Source: Micavibrio sp.
GTDB lineage: Bacteria; Pseudomonadota; Alphaproteobacteria; Micavibrionales; UBA2020
Assembly: GCA_028283745.1 (NCBI GenBank)
Contig: JAPWJZ010000006.1
Coordinates: 186,001-250,000, forward strand
Length of the DNA stretch: 64,000 nucleotides
Reading direction: 5' to 3'
The notes under the pieces were generated by a model, which was given only the letters and a program-made list of their open reading frames with translations, was not told the DNA's origin and ran no database searches. A program made the position numbers and the translations under genes. Below are positions 26,191 to 34,800 of this stretch, in pieces (within the stretch, counting starts at the first letter, position 1; every line of letters starts with the position of its first letter).

Positions 26191-26895
26191 ATGACCATGC
26201 CCAATCCCAAAGCCGTTATTTTCGACTGGGACGATACGCTGGTGGATACCTGGGGCGTTGTGACCGCCGCCATCAACACCACCCTGCGTCATATGGGGCA
26301 TGCGGAATGGAGCGAGGAGCAGCTGCGCCTCAATATCGGCCCGCCCGCCCGCGTGCTGTTCACGCGCCTGTTTGGCGAAGACCGCTGGCAGGAAGCAGAT
26401 AAAGTTTATGTGGCCGCCTACGAAGCCGGCATTCGGCAGCATTTGAAAATTCACGCCGGCGCGGAAGAAACATTAAAGCAGCTGGCCGACAGCGGCGTTT
26501 TCATGGCCGTCGTCAGCAGCAAGCGCGGCAATATTTTGCGGGCGGAAGCCGCGCACCTGGGCTTTGATAAATACTTTTCCGCCCTTGTCGGCGCAGGCGA
26601 TGCGCCGATGGATAAACCCCATGCGGAAAGCGTGCAGCACGCCCTGCAGGGCAGCGGCCTTGCCGCAGGCGCAGATGTTTTATTTATCGGCGACAGCCTG
26701 ACGGATATTACCTGCGCCCGCAACGCGGGCTGCACCGCCGTGTTGATTGAAACCAAATTGCCGGATGCCGCATTGCTGGCAAAAAATCCGCCTGACCTTC
26801 GCGTTGCCAACCACGCAGCCCTGCAACAGCAGTTAGCACAACTGCTGCCGCCGGATGCGAAGAAGCAACCTGCCCCGCCAAAACCGGCGCGATAG
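26191..26895 (+). CDS. HAD-superfamily hydrolase, phosphoglycolate-phosphatase-like
   Basis: 234 residues. Motif I is DWDDTLVDTW at the N terminus (nucleophile and acid Asp pair), motif II is VVSSKRG, Lys of motif III is in APMDKPHAESV, and motif IV is FIGDSLTDITCARNAG. The helical cap between motifs I and II marks a class I (Gph/beta-phosphoglucomutase-like) HAD enzyme acting on a small phosphorylated metabolite. The substrate is not deducible. A second in-frame ATG lies two codons downstream; GGAATTC upstream fits either start. It is convergent with the aldo/keto reductase. Confidence 0.88.
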   Translation: MTMPNPKAVIFDWDDTLVDTWGVVTAAINTTLRHMGHAEWSEEQLRLNIGPPARVLFTRLFGEDRWQEADKVYVAAYEAGIRQHLKIHAGAEETLKQLADSGVFMAVVSSKRGNILRAEAAHLGFDKYFSALVGAGDAPMDKPHAESVQHALQGSGLAAGADVLFIGDSLTDITCARNAGCTAVLIETKLPDAALLAKNPPDLRVANHAALQQQLAQLLPPDAKKQPAPPKPAR

Positions 26896-26932
26896 CGACA
26901 ATAAATAACGCAGCTGAAAATAACGCAGCTGA

Positions 26933-27985
26933 TCAGCCCGCTTTTTTCCCCGGCGCAACAAACGGCGCGGGGTGACGGTCGGTGTTCTGCCGTTCGATCA
27001 TCCAGCCGGGGTATTCCGACGGCAAGGCGCTGACTTTATCCAGCGTCGCCAAATCCTCTGCCGTCAATTTTACCGTCGTGCTGGCAATATTATCATCCAG
27101 CTGCTCTGTCGTTTTTGCGCCGATGATGACGGTGGTGACCGCCTGTTGGTGCAGCAGCCACGCCAGCGCCACCCGCGCCACCGAAACGCCGTGCTTTGCC
27201 GCAATCGGCTTCATGGCATCAATGCAGTCAAAGGCGCGGTCTTTGTTGACGGGCGGGAAGTCAAACGTCGCGCGGCGGGCGCCTTCCGGCCCGCCGTTGC
27301 GGTCATACTTGCCGGAAAGAAGGCCGCCCGCCAGCGGGCTCCAGACCATCAACCCCATGCGCTGGTCGTTCAGCACCGGTACAATTTCACGTTCAAGGTC
27401 GCGGCCTGCAACCGTGTAATAGGCCTGCAGCGATTCCATGCGGGCATAGCCTTTTTGTGCGCAAATGCCGTTCGCCTTCATCATGTGCCACGCGGGCCAG
27501 TTGGAACAGCCAATGTAGCGCACGTAACCTTGTGTCACTAAATCATCCAGCGCGCGCAGCGTTTCATCAACCGGCACCAGCTTGTCGAAACCGTGAATTT
27601 GGTACAGGTCGATATAATCAGTGCCCAGGCGCTGCAGGCTGCCCTTTACGCTATCCATGATGTGCCCGCGGGATGCGCCGCGGTCGTTTGGCCCTGCGCC
27701 GACTTTGCCGAGAAACTTGGTGGCGACAACCACATCCGTGCGCTTCACCTTCAGGTTCTTCAAGGACTGCCCCGTCAAAACTTCCGACTGGCCTTCGGAA
27801 TACACATCCGCCGTATCAAGGAAGTTGATGCCGCTGCCGAGGGAGCGCGCCACAATCGCATCCACCTCCCCCTGCCCAAGCTTGCCGATATTGCCCCAAA
27901 TGCCCGTGCTGCCGCCAAAAGTCATGGTGCCGAGGCACAATTCGGAAACAAAAAGGCCGGTATTGCCAAGCTGGTTGTAGCGCAT
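26933..27985 (-). CDS. Aldo/keto reductase
   Basis: 350 residues with a TIM-barrel AKR pattern: MRYNQLGNTGLFVSELCLGTMTFGG start, DTADVYSEGQSE with the catalytic Asp/Tyr, VVATKFLG with the Lys and YQIHGFD with the His. The C-terminal NADPH-binding IIGAKTTEQLDDN is also present. It reduces aldehydes or ketones with NADPH; this subgroup (YajO/Tas-like) has broad specificity. AAGGAG lies just before the ATG. The glutathione peroxidase gene follows upstream on the same strand with a 22-base gap, so the two may be cotranscribed as a detoxification pair. Confidence 0.93.
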   Translation of the reverse strand: MRYNQLGNTGLFVSELCLGTMTFGGSTGIWGNIGKLGQGEVDAIVARSLGSGINFLDTADVYSEGQSEVLTGQSLKNLKVKRTDVVVATKFLGKVGAGPNDRGASRGHIMDSVKGSLQRLGTDYIDLYQIHGFDKLVPVDETLRALDDLVTQGYVRYIGCSNWPAWHMMKANGICAQKGYARMESLQAYYTVAGRDLEREIVPVLNDQRMGLMVWSPLAGGLLSGKYDRNGGPEGARRATFDFPPVNKDRAFDCIDAMKPIAAKHGVSVARVALAWLLHQQAVTTVIIGAKTTEQLDDNIASTTVKLTAEDLATLDKVSALPSEYPGWMIERQNTDRHPAPFVAPGKKAG

Positions 27986-28007
27986 GTGGTTTTCTCCTTA
28001 ACAAAAA

Positions 28008-28616
28008 TTATTCGGGTTTTTGCGCCAGCGCGCCTTCAATGGCGGCGACAAGTTTTTCATCATCCGGCGCGGTGGATGAACCAAAGCTGCCCACCAGGCG
28101 GCCATCGCGGCTGACAAGGTATTTGTGGAAGTTCCAGCGCGGCCTGGAATCAAGGAAGCCGCCAACATTCTGCTCCACCGCCCATTTATAGAACGGGTGC
28201 GCATCATCCCCCGAAACGACGGTTTTTTCCGTGACGGGGAAATCGGCGTGGTAGGTTTCCTTGATATGCGCAATCACCTGCGCACCCGTCAGCGGTTCCT
28301 GCCCGCCAAAGTCATTTTCCGGCACGCCGATCACGACAAGGCCTTTGTCCTTATACGTCTCGTACAATTTTTGAAGACCTGCAAACTGCCCCGCAAAGCC
28401 GCAGCCGGTGGCGGTATTGACGACCAGCATGACCTTGCCTTTGTAATCCTTCAGCGCGAAGGGTTTGCCATCCACGCCTTGAAAGGAATATTCGTAGGCG
28501 GTGGCCGCCGGCGCGACGGAAAGTTTTTCTTCCGCCTTTGCCGTGCTAACCGTTGCCGCAACAAGCAACGCCGCCGCGAGGGTGAAATGCAGCGCCTTGG
28601 CGATGAAGGGTTTCAT
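28008..28616 (-). CDS. Exported glutathione peroxidase (Cys type)
   Basis: 202 residues from ATG at 28616, supported by CGGGGAAC upstream and by a complete signal peptide (cleavage after AKA, residue 28). Earlier in-frame codons give no such peptide. The Gpx core starts YEYSFQGVDGKPFALKDYKGK; the peroxidatic Cys72 is in NTATGCGF, followed by the Gln of VPENDFGGQEP and the Trp/Asn of PRWNFHKYL. It reduces peroxides in the periplasm, probably using a thioredoxin-like donor there. It is upstream of the aldo/keto reductase on the same strand. Confidence 0.92.
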   Translation of the reverse strand: MKPFIAKALHFTLAAALLVAATVSTAKAEEKLSVAPAATAYEYSFQGVDGKPFALKDYKGKVMLVVNTATGCGFAGQFAGLQKLYETYKDKGLVVIGVPENDFGGQEPLTGAQVIAHIKETYHADFPVTEKTVVSGDDAHPFYKWAVEQNVGGFLDSRPRWNFHKYLVSRDGRLVGSFGSSTAPDDEKLVAAIEGALAQKPE

Positions 28617-28804
28617 GGATGTTCCCCGATGTTTTTTTGAAAATGGTTTATTTATGGCGTTAATAAGTGTGCCGCAGGGCGGAAATGTCAACCACTGCGG
28701 CCTTAATATTAGTGGCTGAAGAAGCGCCATATTTTCATAAATTTAAAACACTGCTGCAATTTCGCCCCCTGTGAAACAGCCGGCGGCTGTGCTAAAAATC
28801 ATGC

Positions 28805-30196
28805 ATGGCAAATCCAGTTGAAAAAAAACCCGTCCCCGCGCAATACACACCAGATCCGGCGTTTCTTGCGGCCAATGCGCTGCTTGAACAAAGCCGGCTG
28901 GAAGAAGCGGCCGCCGCCTATCAGGCCCTGCTGCAAAAGAACCCGCGGGATTCAGGCTGCTGGACTAACCTTGGCCTGACGCTGCGCCGGCAGGAAAAGT
29001 TTGAAGCCTCCGCCGCCTGCTACCGCCGTTCGCTGGAATTAAACCCGCGCTCTGCCTCCACGCTGTCGAACTTCGGCAATACGCTGGTTGACCTTGACCG
29101 CCGCGACGAAGCGCTGGCCGCCCACAAAGCCGCCGTCGATATTGACCCGAACAGCCTGACATTCCGCAAGAACTACGCCATTGCGCTGCGTGAATATCAT
29201 GAATTCGAAGAATCCCTTCGCCAGTTTGACATCATCATCGGCCTGCAGCCGGATGACCAGAAACTGAAGTGGGAACGCGCCATGGTCTATTTGCACCTTG
29301 GTGACTTTGAACGCGGCTGGCCTGAATATGAGGTGCGCTGGCTGCAGGGCACCCTGAAGCCCCGCAAATTCGGCGTGCCGCTGTGGGCGGGGGAAAGCCT
29401 TGAAGGCAAAACCATTCTGCTGCATGAAGAACAGGGCTTTGGCGACACCATGCTTGCCAGCCGTTATATTCCGCTGGTGGCGGCCCGCGGCGCGCGCATT
29501 ATTCTTGAAACCAAGAAGCCGCTGCACCGCCTGTTCAGCACCCTGCCCGGCATTGTCGCCATTAACGAGCCGAATACGACCGTCGCGGCATTCGACTACC
29601 ATACGCCGATGATGAGCCTGCCCGGCATTTTCGAGACGCGCCTGGATGATATTCCGCCGCCCGCAAAACTGTTTATCCCCGAAGTGCCGCCGGAAGCAGC
29701 ACGGCTGCTTGCGCTCGGCAAGGGCCGCGTCAAAGTCGGCATTATCTGGTCGGGCAGCACCACCTTTGCCCGCAACCGCAAGCGGGCCGTTACGGCGGAC
29801 CGCTTTTTGCCGCTGGCGGAAATTCCCGGCGTACAGCTTTACAGCCTGCAAAAAGGCCCCTGCGAGGGTGAGCTTGATGTCGTCGGCGGCAAGGGGCTGA
29901 TACCCGAGCTTGCGCCGCACGTGCAGGACTTTGCCGATACCGCCGCAATTTTGAAGCAGCTTGACCTTGTCATCATGACGGACAGCGCGGTTGCGCACCT
30001 TGCAGGCTCCGTCGGCTGCCCTGTCTGGAACCTGCTCTGCCATTACCCCTACTGGCTGTATTTGACCGAGCGTGAGGACTGCCTGTGGTACGACAGCATG
30101 CGTCTTGTACGCCAGCCCGCGCCCGGCGACTGGGACGGCCTGTTCGCCAACGTGAAGGCCGACCTTGAAAAAATCGTCCGCGCGAAGCCCCGCTAG
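28805..30196 (+). CDS. TPR-repeat protein with C-terminal glycosyltransferase-9-like domain
   Basis: 463 residues. The first about 170 form four TPR units (CWTNLGLTLRRQEKFEASAACYRRSLELNP and the two units that follow). The rest has the fold signature of heptosyltransferase-like (GT-B) domains: EEQGFGDTMLASRY, a KVGIIWSGS motif and DLVIMTDSAVAHLAGSVGCPVW near the end. Such fusions are found in proteobacterial glycan and O-linked modification clusters, but this one stands alone. No signal peptide, so it is cytoplasmic. The gap after it has a GCGCGTTT/AAACGCGC hairpin (30232-30248) without a T run. Confidence 0.85.
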   Translation: MANPVEKKPVPAQYTPDPAFLAANALLEQSRLEEAAAAYQALLQKNPRDSGCWTNLGLTLRRQEKFEASAACYRRSLELNPRSASTLSNFGNTLVDLDRRDEALAAHKAAVDIDPNSLTFRKNYAIALREYHEFEESLRQFDIIIGLQPDDQKLKWERAMVYLHLGDFERGWPEYEVRWLQGTLKPRKFGVPLWAGESLEGKTILLHEEQGFGDTMLASRYIPLVAARGARIILETKKPLHRLFSTLPGIVAINEPNTTVAAFDYHTPMMSLPGIFETRLDDIPPPAKLFIPEVPPEAARLLALGKGRVKVGIIWSGSTTFARNRKRAVTADRFLPLAEIPGVQLYSLQKGPCEGELDVVGGKGLIPELAPHVQDFADTAAILKQLDLVIMTDSAVAHLAGSVGCPVWNLLCHYPYWLYLTEREDCLWYDSMRLVRQPAPGDWDGLFANVKADLEKIVRAKPR

Positions 30197-30428
30197 GGCC
30201 GTTACCCGATAAGTACAAAACAAAAAGAGTCGCGCGTTTGAAACGCGCCGGCTGGCTTGCTGCGCGCCCCGCGCGGGAACGCATTATGCCGCGCGCGGGA
30301 ACCATTCCGCCGCCGCCCTGTTGTCGTCATAGCCGGCGTATTGCCAAAATTTCAGAAAATAAAAATTGGCCCCGGCGGTTCGCGCGTACCAGGTAAAAAA
30401 AACTTCCCCATAAAAAGGACTGCACAGC

Positions 30429-31142
30429 ATGACACGCAAAATTCTCGCCTTCCCCCTTCTCGGCCTTGGCCTCGCCATGTGCATGACGGCATCGCCGGCA
30501 CTGGCCGCCAGCACGGATGTCTTCGTCAACTTCGGCGCGAAGAACAGCTACTACGACGCCAACATCGGCGCGGTAACGGCGCTGCAGGGGCAGGACATTA
30601 AAACGCAGAATGGCTGGCTGCTGCGCGGCGATGCCGGTTACGCAAGCTACGATTATGACATTACCGGCGCGAACATTGACGGCAACCTTTACAGCGCCGA
30701 CGTACTTGCCGGTTACGGCTTCCAGTTCACGGGCGGTCATGCCAATGCCTACTTCGGCGGCGGTTATGCCAATCAGGACCTCGATGATACCGACCCCGGC
30801 ACCAACGTAAAAGGCGACCGCTTTGGCGCCATGATCGCGGGTGATGCAACCTATCTGGTCGCGGACCGCGTGGAGCTGAACGGCATGGGTTCCTACAACA
30901 CCGCCTTCGGCACCTATGACTCGCGCTTTGATGCCGGCTATAAACTGGCCAGCTTCACGGTTGGCCCCGAAGTCGGCTTCAAGGGCAACAACGCCTATGA
31001 CCAGAACAGCTACGGCGTCGCCCTTTCCGACATCGACCTTGGCTTTGCCAATACCCGCATTGCTGCCGGCTATGCCAATACCAACGGCCGCGCCGGTGAC
31101 AGCAGCCTCTACGGTACGCTCGGCTTCGAGCGCAGCTTCTAA
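30429..31142 (+). CDS. Outer-membrane beta-barrel protein, BcsS-like
   Basis: 237 residues. Signal peptide ends at about residue 26 (SPALA). The mature part is a series of alternating Gly/aromatic beta strands ending in F, typical of an outer-membrane barrel (LRGDAGYASYDYDI, AYFGGGYANQDL, GTLGFERSF). The order FGAKNSYYDANIGAV...ALQGQD...GWLLRGDAGY resembles the alphaproteobacterial cellulose-biosynthesis protein BcsS family. No bcs genes are adjacent, so the cellulose link is only by similarity. AAGGA precedes the ATG and a clear terminator follows. Confidence 0.65.
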   Translation: MTRKILAFPLLGLGLAMCMTASPALAASTDVFVNFGAKNSYYDANIGAVTALQGQDIKTQNGWLLRGDAGYASYDYDITGANIDGNLYSADVLAGYGFQFTGGHANAYFGGGYANQDLDDTDPGTNVKGDRFGAMIAGDATYLVADRVELNGMGSYNTAFGTYDSRFDAGYKLASFTVGPEVGFKGNNAYDQNSYGVALSDIDLGFANTRIAAGYANTNGRAGDSSLYGTLGFERSF

Positions 31143-31162
31143 GGCTGATATTTTCCTTTAAT

Positions 31163-31199
31163 AAAAACCGGATGCAGGGAAACCTTCATCCGGTTTTTT
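31163..31199 (+). terminator. Rho-independent terminator after the BcsS-like gene
   Basis: A 12-bp stem AAAAACCGGATG / CATCCGGTTTTT (31163-31174 with 31187-31198), a 12-base loop and six T. It starts 21 bases past the stop codon. Confidence 0.93.
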
Positions 31200-31260
31200 A
31201 ATACCCGCAATTCAATTTTCCCTTCAATCACTACATGAGGACGCCGCATTAAAACACGGA

Positions 31261-31291
31261 AAAGCCGCCGGATATTTTTTCCGGCGGCTTT
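31261..31291. terminator. Second GC-rich hairpin, probable terminator of the small minus-strand gene
   Basis: A 12-bp perfect stem (31261-31272 with 31280-31291, core GCCGCCGG/CCGGCGGC) with a 7-base loop. T tails are short in both directions. It lies 67 bases past the stop of the 31358-31558 gene and 119 bases past the BcsS-like gene, so it may serve the former. Confidence 0.65.
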
Positions 31292-31357
31292 CTCAATGAA
31301 GGAATATCAATAGCGAGTTAAAGCGCTAGTTTATAAATGGTTCGTGGTGCGTTGAAG

Positions 31358-31558
31358 TTACGTGCGACGCTGATCGACATTTTTGTCGTCGCGGCGCTCT
31401 TTGTTGATGTCCTTACCATCGACCTTGCGGCCGAGGTCGCGGTCACGGCCGGCAACGTTTTTATCGATCGAGGATTTACCGGCCGAGGATTTATCGAAAG
31501 AACCGGCGTTCTTGCCGGACTGGTTCTGGCCTTGGTTGGGGGTGTGCATATTGTTCAT
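31358..31558 (-). CDS. Small, highly charged, probably disordered protein (66 residues)
   Basis: Start ATG at 31558 is supported by an excellent AAGGAAAAG site about 9 bases upstream; the frame continues upstream without family-like sequence, so the longer version is unlikely. The product is almost wholly hydrophilic: Asn/Gln/Ser-rich at first (MHTPNQGQNQSGKN), then Lys/Arg/Asp-rich (RDRDLGRKVDGKD, KERRDDKNVDQRR). No hydrophobic core, signal or Cys. The composition resembles stress-associated disordered proteins, but no family is recognised. It is flanked by terminators on both sides, which suggests a monocistronic gene. Confidence 0.68.
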   Translation of the reverse strand: MNNMHTPNQGQNQSGKNAGSFDKSSAGKSSIDKNVAGRDRDLGRKVDGKDINKERRDDKNVDQRRT

Positions 31559-31757
31559 GATCTTTTCCTTTTTCAAAAAATCTCGATATCGATTTTCCTT
31601 CATTGAAGTCCCGAGTAGTGACGCGAAACAATGCCCGCGCTGCCGGTGAAAAGAGAAAAACTTGGAAGCCCGTTGCCGGTTGCTTGCAAGACGAACGGCT
31701 CCGCCCGCCAAATGTTCCGCTTTTTTTGCACTAAAATCACCCTCGAATTATCGAAAT

Positions 31758-31793
31758 AAAAAAGCCCGCTACATCACTGCAGCGGGCTTTTTT
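31758..31793 (-). terminator. Rho-independent terminator after RTX gene 2
   Basis: A 13-bp stem AAAAAAGCCCGCT / AGCGGGCTTTTTT (31758-31770 with 31781-31793) with a 10-base loop and T runs on both strands. It begins 13 bases past the stop codon of the giant gene, the same layout as at RTX gene 1. Confidence 0.92.
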
Positions 31794-31805
31794 TGATAGC
31801 TTGCC

Positions 31806-34800
31806 TCAACTTCCAAGATGGACGTTAAGCAGCAAGGCAATTTGGTGGAAGCCAAAATCAGTCCCCTGCCCGTCCATATCAACAAAGATAGCCGTATCGT
31901 TGCCGACGTTACGGTAACTTACAAAGTCATCGATCACATCCAGCAGCGGGTTGATGATGATGGACTGGATATTGATCTGGTCCTGCAACGGGTCAAAATC
32001 CTGAATGATATCTATGGCATTTATCGCATCGCCATGTAGCTCGAACGTGTCGTGGCCCGCGCCTCCATGCAGCGTATCCCTGCCGCCGGGGCCGCCATCC
32101 AGCGTATCATCACCGCCGCCGCCATCAAGGTAGTTCGAGCCCTGATTGCCGAAGATGTAGTTGCCGAGATCGTTGCCCTTGCCGTTCAGGTTGGCTGTGC
32201 CAGACCTTAACGTCAGGTTCTCGACATAATCATCGCGAATGCTGAGGTCATAGCTGATGCTGGTGTTGATCGTGTCGTTCCCCTGATCCATCAGTTCGAT
32301 GACCCGATCGCCAATGTTATCGACAAAATAGGTATCGCCGCCAAGACCGCCGATCAACAGGTCGGCCCCCGTACCTCCATCAAGGCCGTTATCCTGATCA
32401 TCACCGTGAATGACGTTGGAAAGGCTATTGCCTGTGCCGTTACCGCCCCCGGTCAGCGTAAGATCTTCAAGCCCGGTGCCAAGCGTGTAAAACGACATGC
32501 TTGAATAGACAAGTTCATGGCCGGAAGTATCCTTGATGACATCACCCAAATTATCGACATAGTACGTATCGTTGCCGGCACCACCATCCATCGTGTCCGC
32601 GCCCAGGCCGCCATTCAGGATATTGTCGCCTGACGTACCCTTGATAATGTTGTTAACGTCATTGCCGTAACCGTCAATGTTCACCCCGACGCCGCCAATA
32701 AGCGTCAGGTTTTCGATGTTGTCGGAAAGGTGATAGCTCACCGTCGAAATGACGATGTCTGTGCCCGCCCCGCCAAGCTCCGTAATGCTGTCGTTGACGT
32801 GATCTACCTTGTAGGTATCATTGCCAAGGCCGCCGATCATCGTATCCGCGCCGATGCCGCCATCAAGAATGTTGTTGCCGTCACTGCCGGTCAAAATATT
32901 GACATCATCGTTACCGGTGGCGTTATAGTTGCCTTTGCCGGTCAGGGTGATGTTTTCAATGTTTTCGTGGCCGACCGTCAGCAGGCTGTAGGTTGCGCCT
33001 ATCATGACGGTATCGTTACCGCCATTCGCATTTTCGTGAACAACGTCCTTGGCGTCGATAACATACGTATCATTGCCAAGTCCACCGGCCAGAATGTTGG
33101 CGGCGCTATTGCCTGTCAGCGTATTGTCATCATCATTGCCGCCCGCATATATGGCGGTTTTACCGGTCAAGGTAAGGCTTTCAACGTTGGCAATGCCGAC
33201 AAGGCTGAAGTTGAAATCGGCATAGATGGTGTCATTGCCGCCACTGCTGCTTTCAACAACCGTATCGTTGGATAGCATGTAGTCGCCGAAAGTGACGCCG
33301 GACGAGCTGATGATATAGCTGTCATTGCCGGCGCCGCCAGCCATGACGTTGGCGCCACTGTTGCCAGTAATAGTATTGTCACCGCCGTTACCCGTACCGT
33401 TGATGTTGCCGTAACCCTCCAGCAGGACCAGGTTTTCAACGTTTTCGGCGATGGTGTAGCTAACCTTCGCCTGCGCCACATCGGTACCCGCGCCGCCGTT
33501 TTCGACGATTGTATTGTTCGTGTCATCAATGATGTACACATCATTGCCACTACCGCCGATAAGCGTATCGGCCCCCGCGCCGCCTTCCAGCGTATTTGCC
33601 GAAGCATTGCCGGTTATTATGTTGTCGCCGCTGTTGCCCGTACCACTTATAGCTGTGCCCGAAAGGGTCAGGTCTTCAACATCGAGCGTGCTCGCCAGCG
33701 AATAATTAACCGTGGAAATCACAATGTCATGACCGCCGCCGGTTGATTCAAATACCTTGTCATTGATGTTATCAACCATAAAGGTATCATCGCCCGTGCC
33801 GCCGGTCATGCTGTCGGCGCCGATGCCGCCATTCAGCGTGTCATCGCCCGCGCCGCCGTCGAGAATGTTCAGGCCCGAGGTGCCGGTGATGGTGTTATCA
33901 AGCGCGTTGCCGGTGGCGCGAATGCCCGCGCCGGTCAGGTTAAGAATTTCAACTTCCGTCGCATTGGTCGACATATCGAACCGTTCGGCGGAAGAATAAA
34001 TCGTCTCGATTCCGCCCGTCACGTCCAATACAACATCGAGAGCGCTATCAACGTAATAAACATCGTTGCCGATACCGCCGTCCATCGTATCCGCGCCGGT
34101 GCCGCCATCCAGCGTATCGTTGCCATCAAGGCCCATTAGCGTATTGGCGCTGGTGCTGCCGATGATGTAGTTGTCGCCCGCGTTACCCGTACCATTCATG
34201 GCAAGAGGGCTTGTCAGCGTCAGGTTCTCGATATTATCGCCGAGCGTGAAGTCGACGGCAGACAAAACAGTATCCAGACCGGCGCTTGCGCCTTCCGTCA
34301 CCTGGTCGCCAATATTGTCGACAATATAGGTGTCATTGCCCTCGCCGCCCAGCATCGTATCCGCACCGGCAAGGCCATTCAGCGTGTTGGCGGCGCTATT
34401 TCCGGTCAACACGTTGTCATTTTCGTTGCCTGTGCCGTTAATGACGGCGTTGCCGGACAACGTCAGGTTTTCAAAGTTGCTGGTAAGAACGTACTTATCA
34501 AAACCGACGACGACCGTATCTTTATCGGTATGGTCGGTAATGGTTTCAATGACAATATCATTCTTGTCGATGACATAGGTATCGCCGCCCACGCCGCCGA
34601 TGAGCGTGCTGATGCCGCTTGCCGCCGTCAGCGTGTTGTCGCCATCGTTACCAACGGCCGTGAGATGGGAGAGGTTGCCGATAAGCGTGATATTCTCAAT
34701 GCCCGGCAGCGTGGCGATGCTGAAGCTCAAGGGCGAAAAGACAGTATCAACCCCGCCCTCACCAACGCCCGTGCCATGCCCCGTCACCTCGACAACCACA

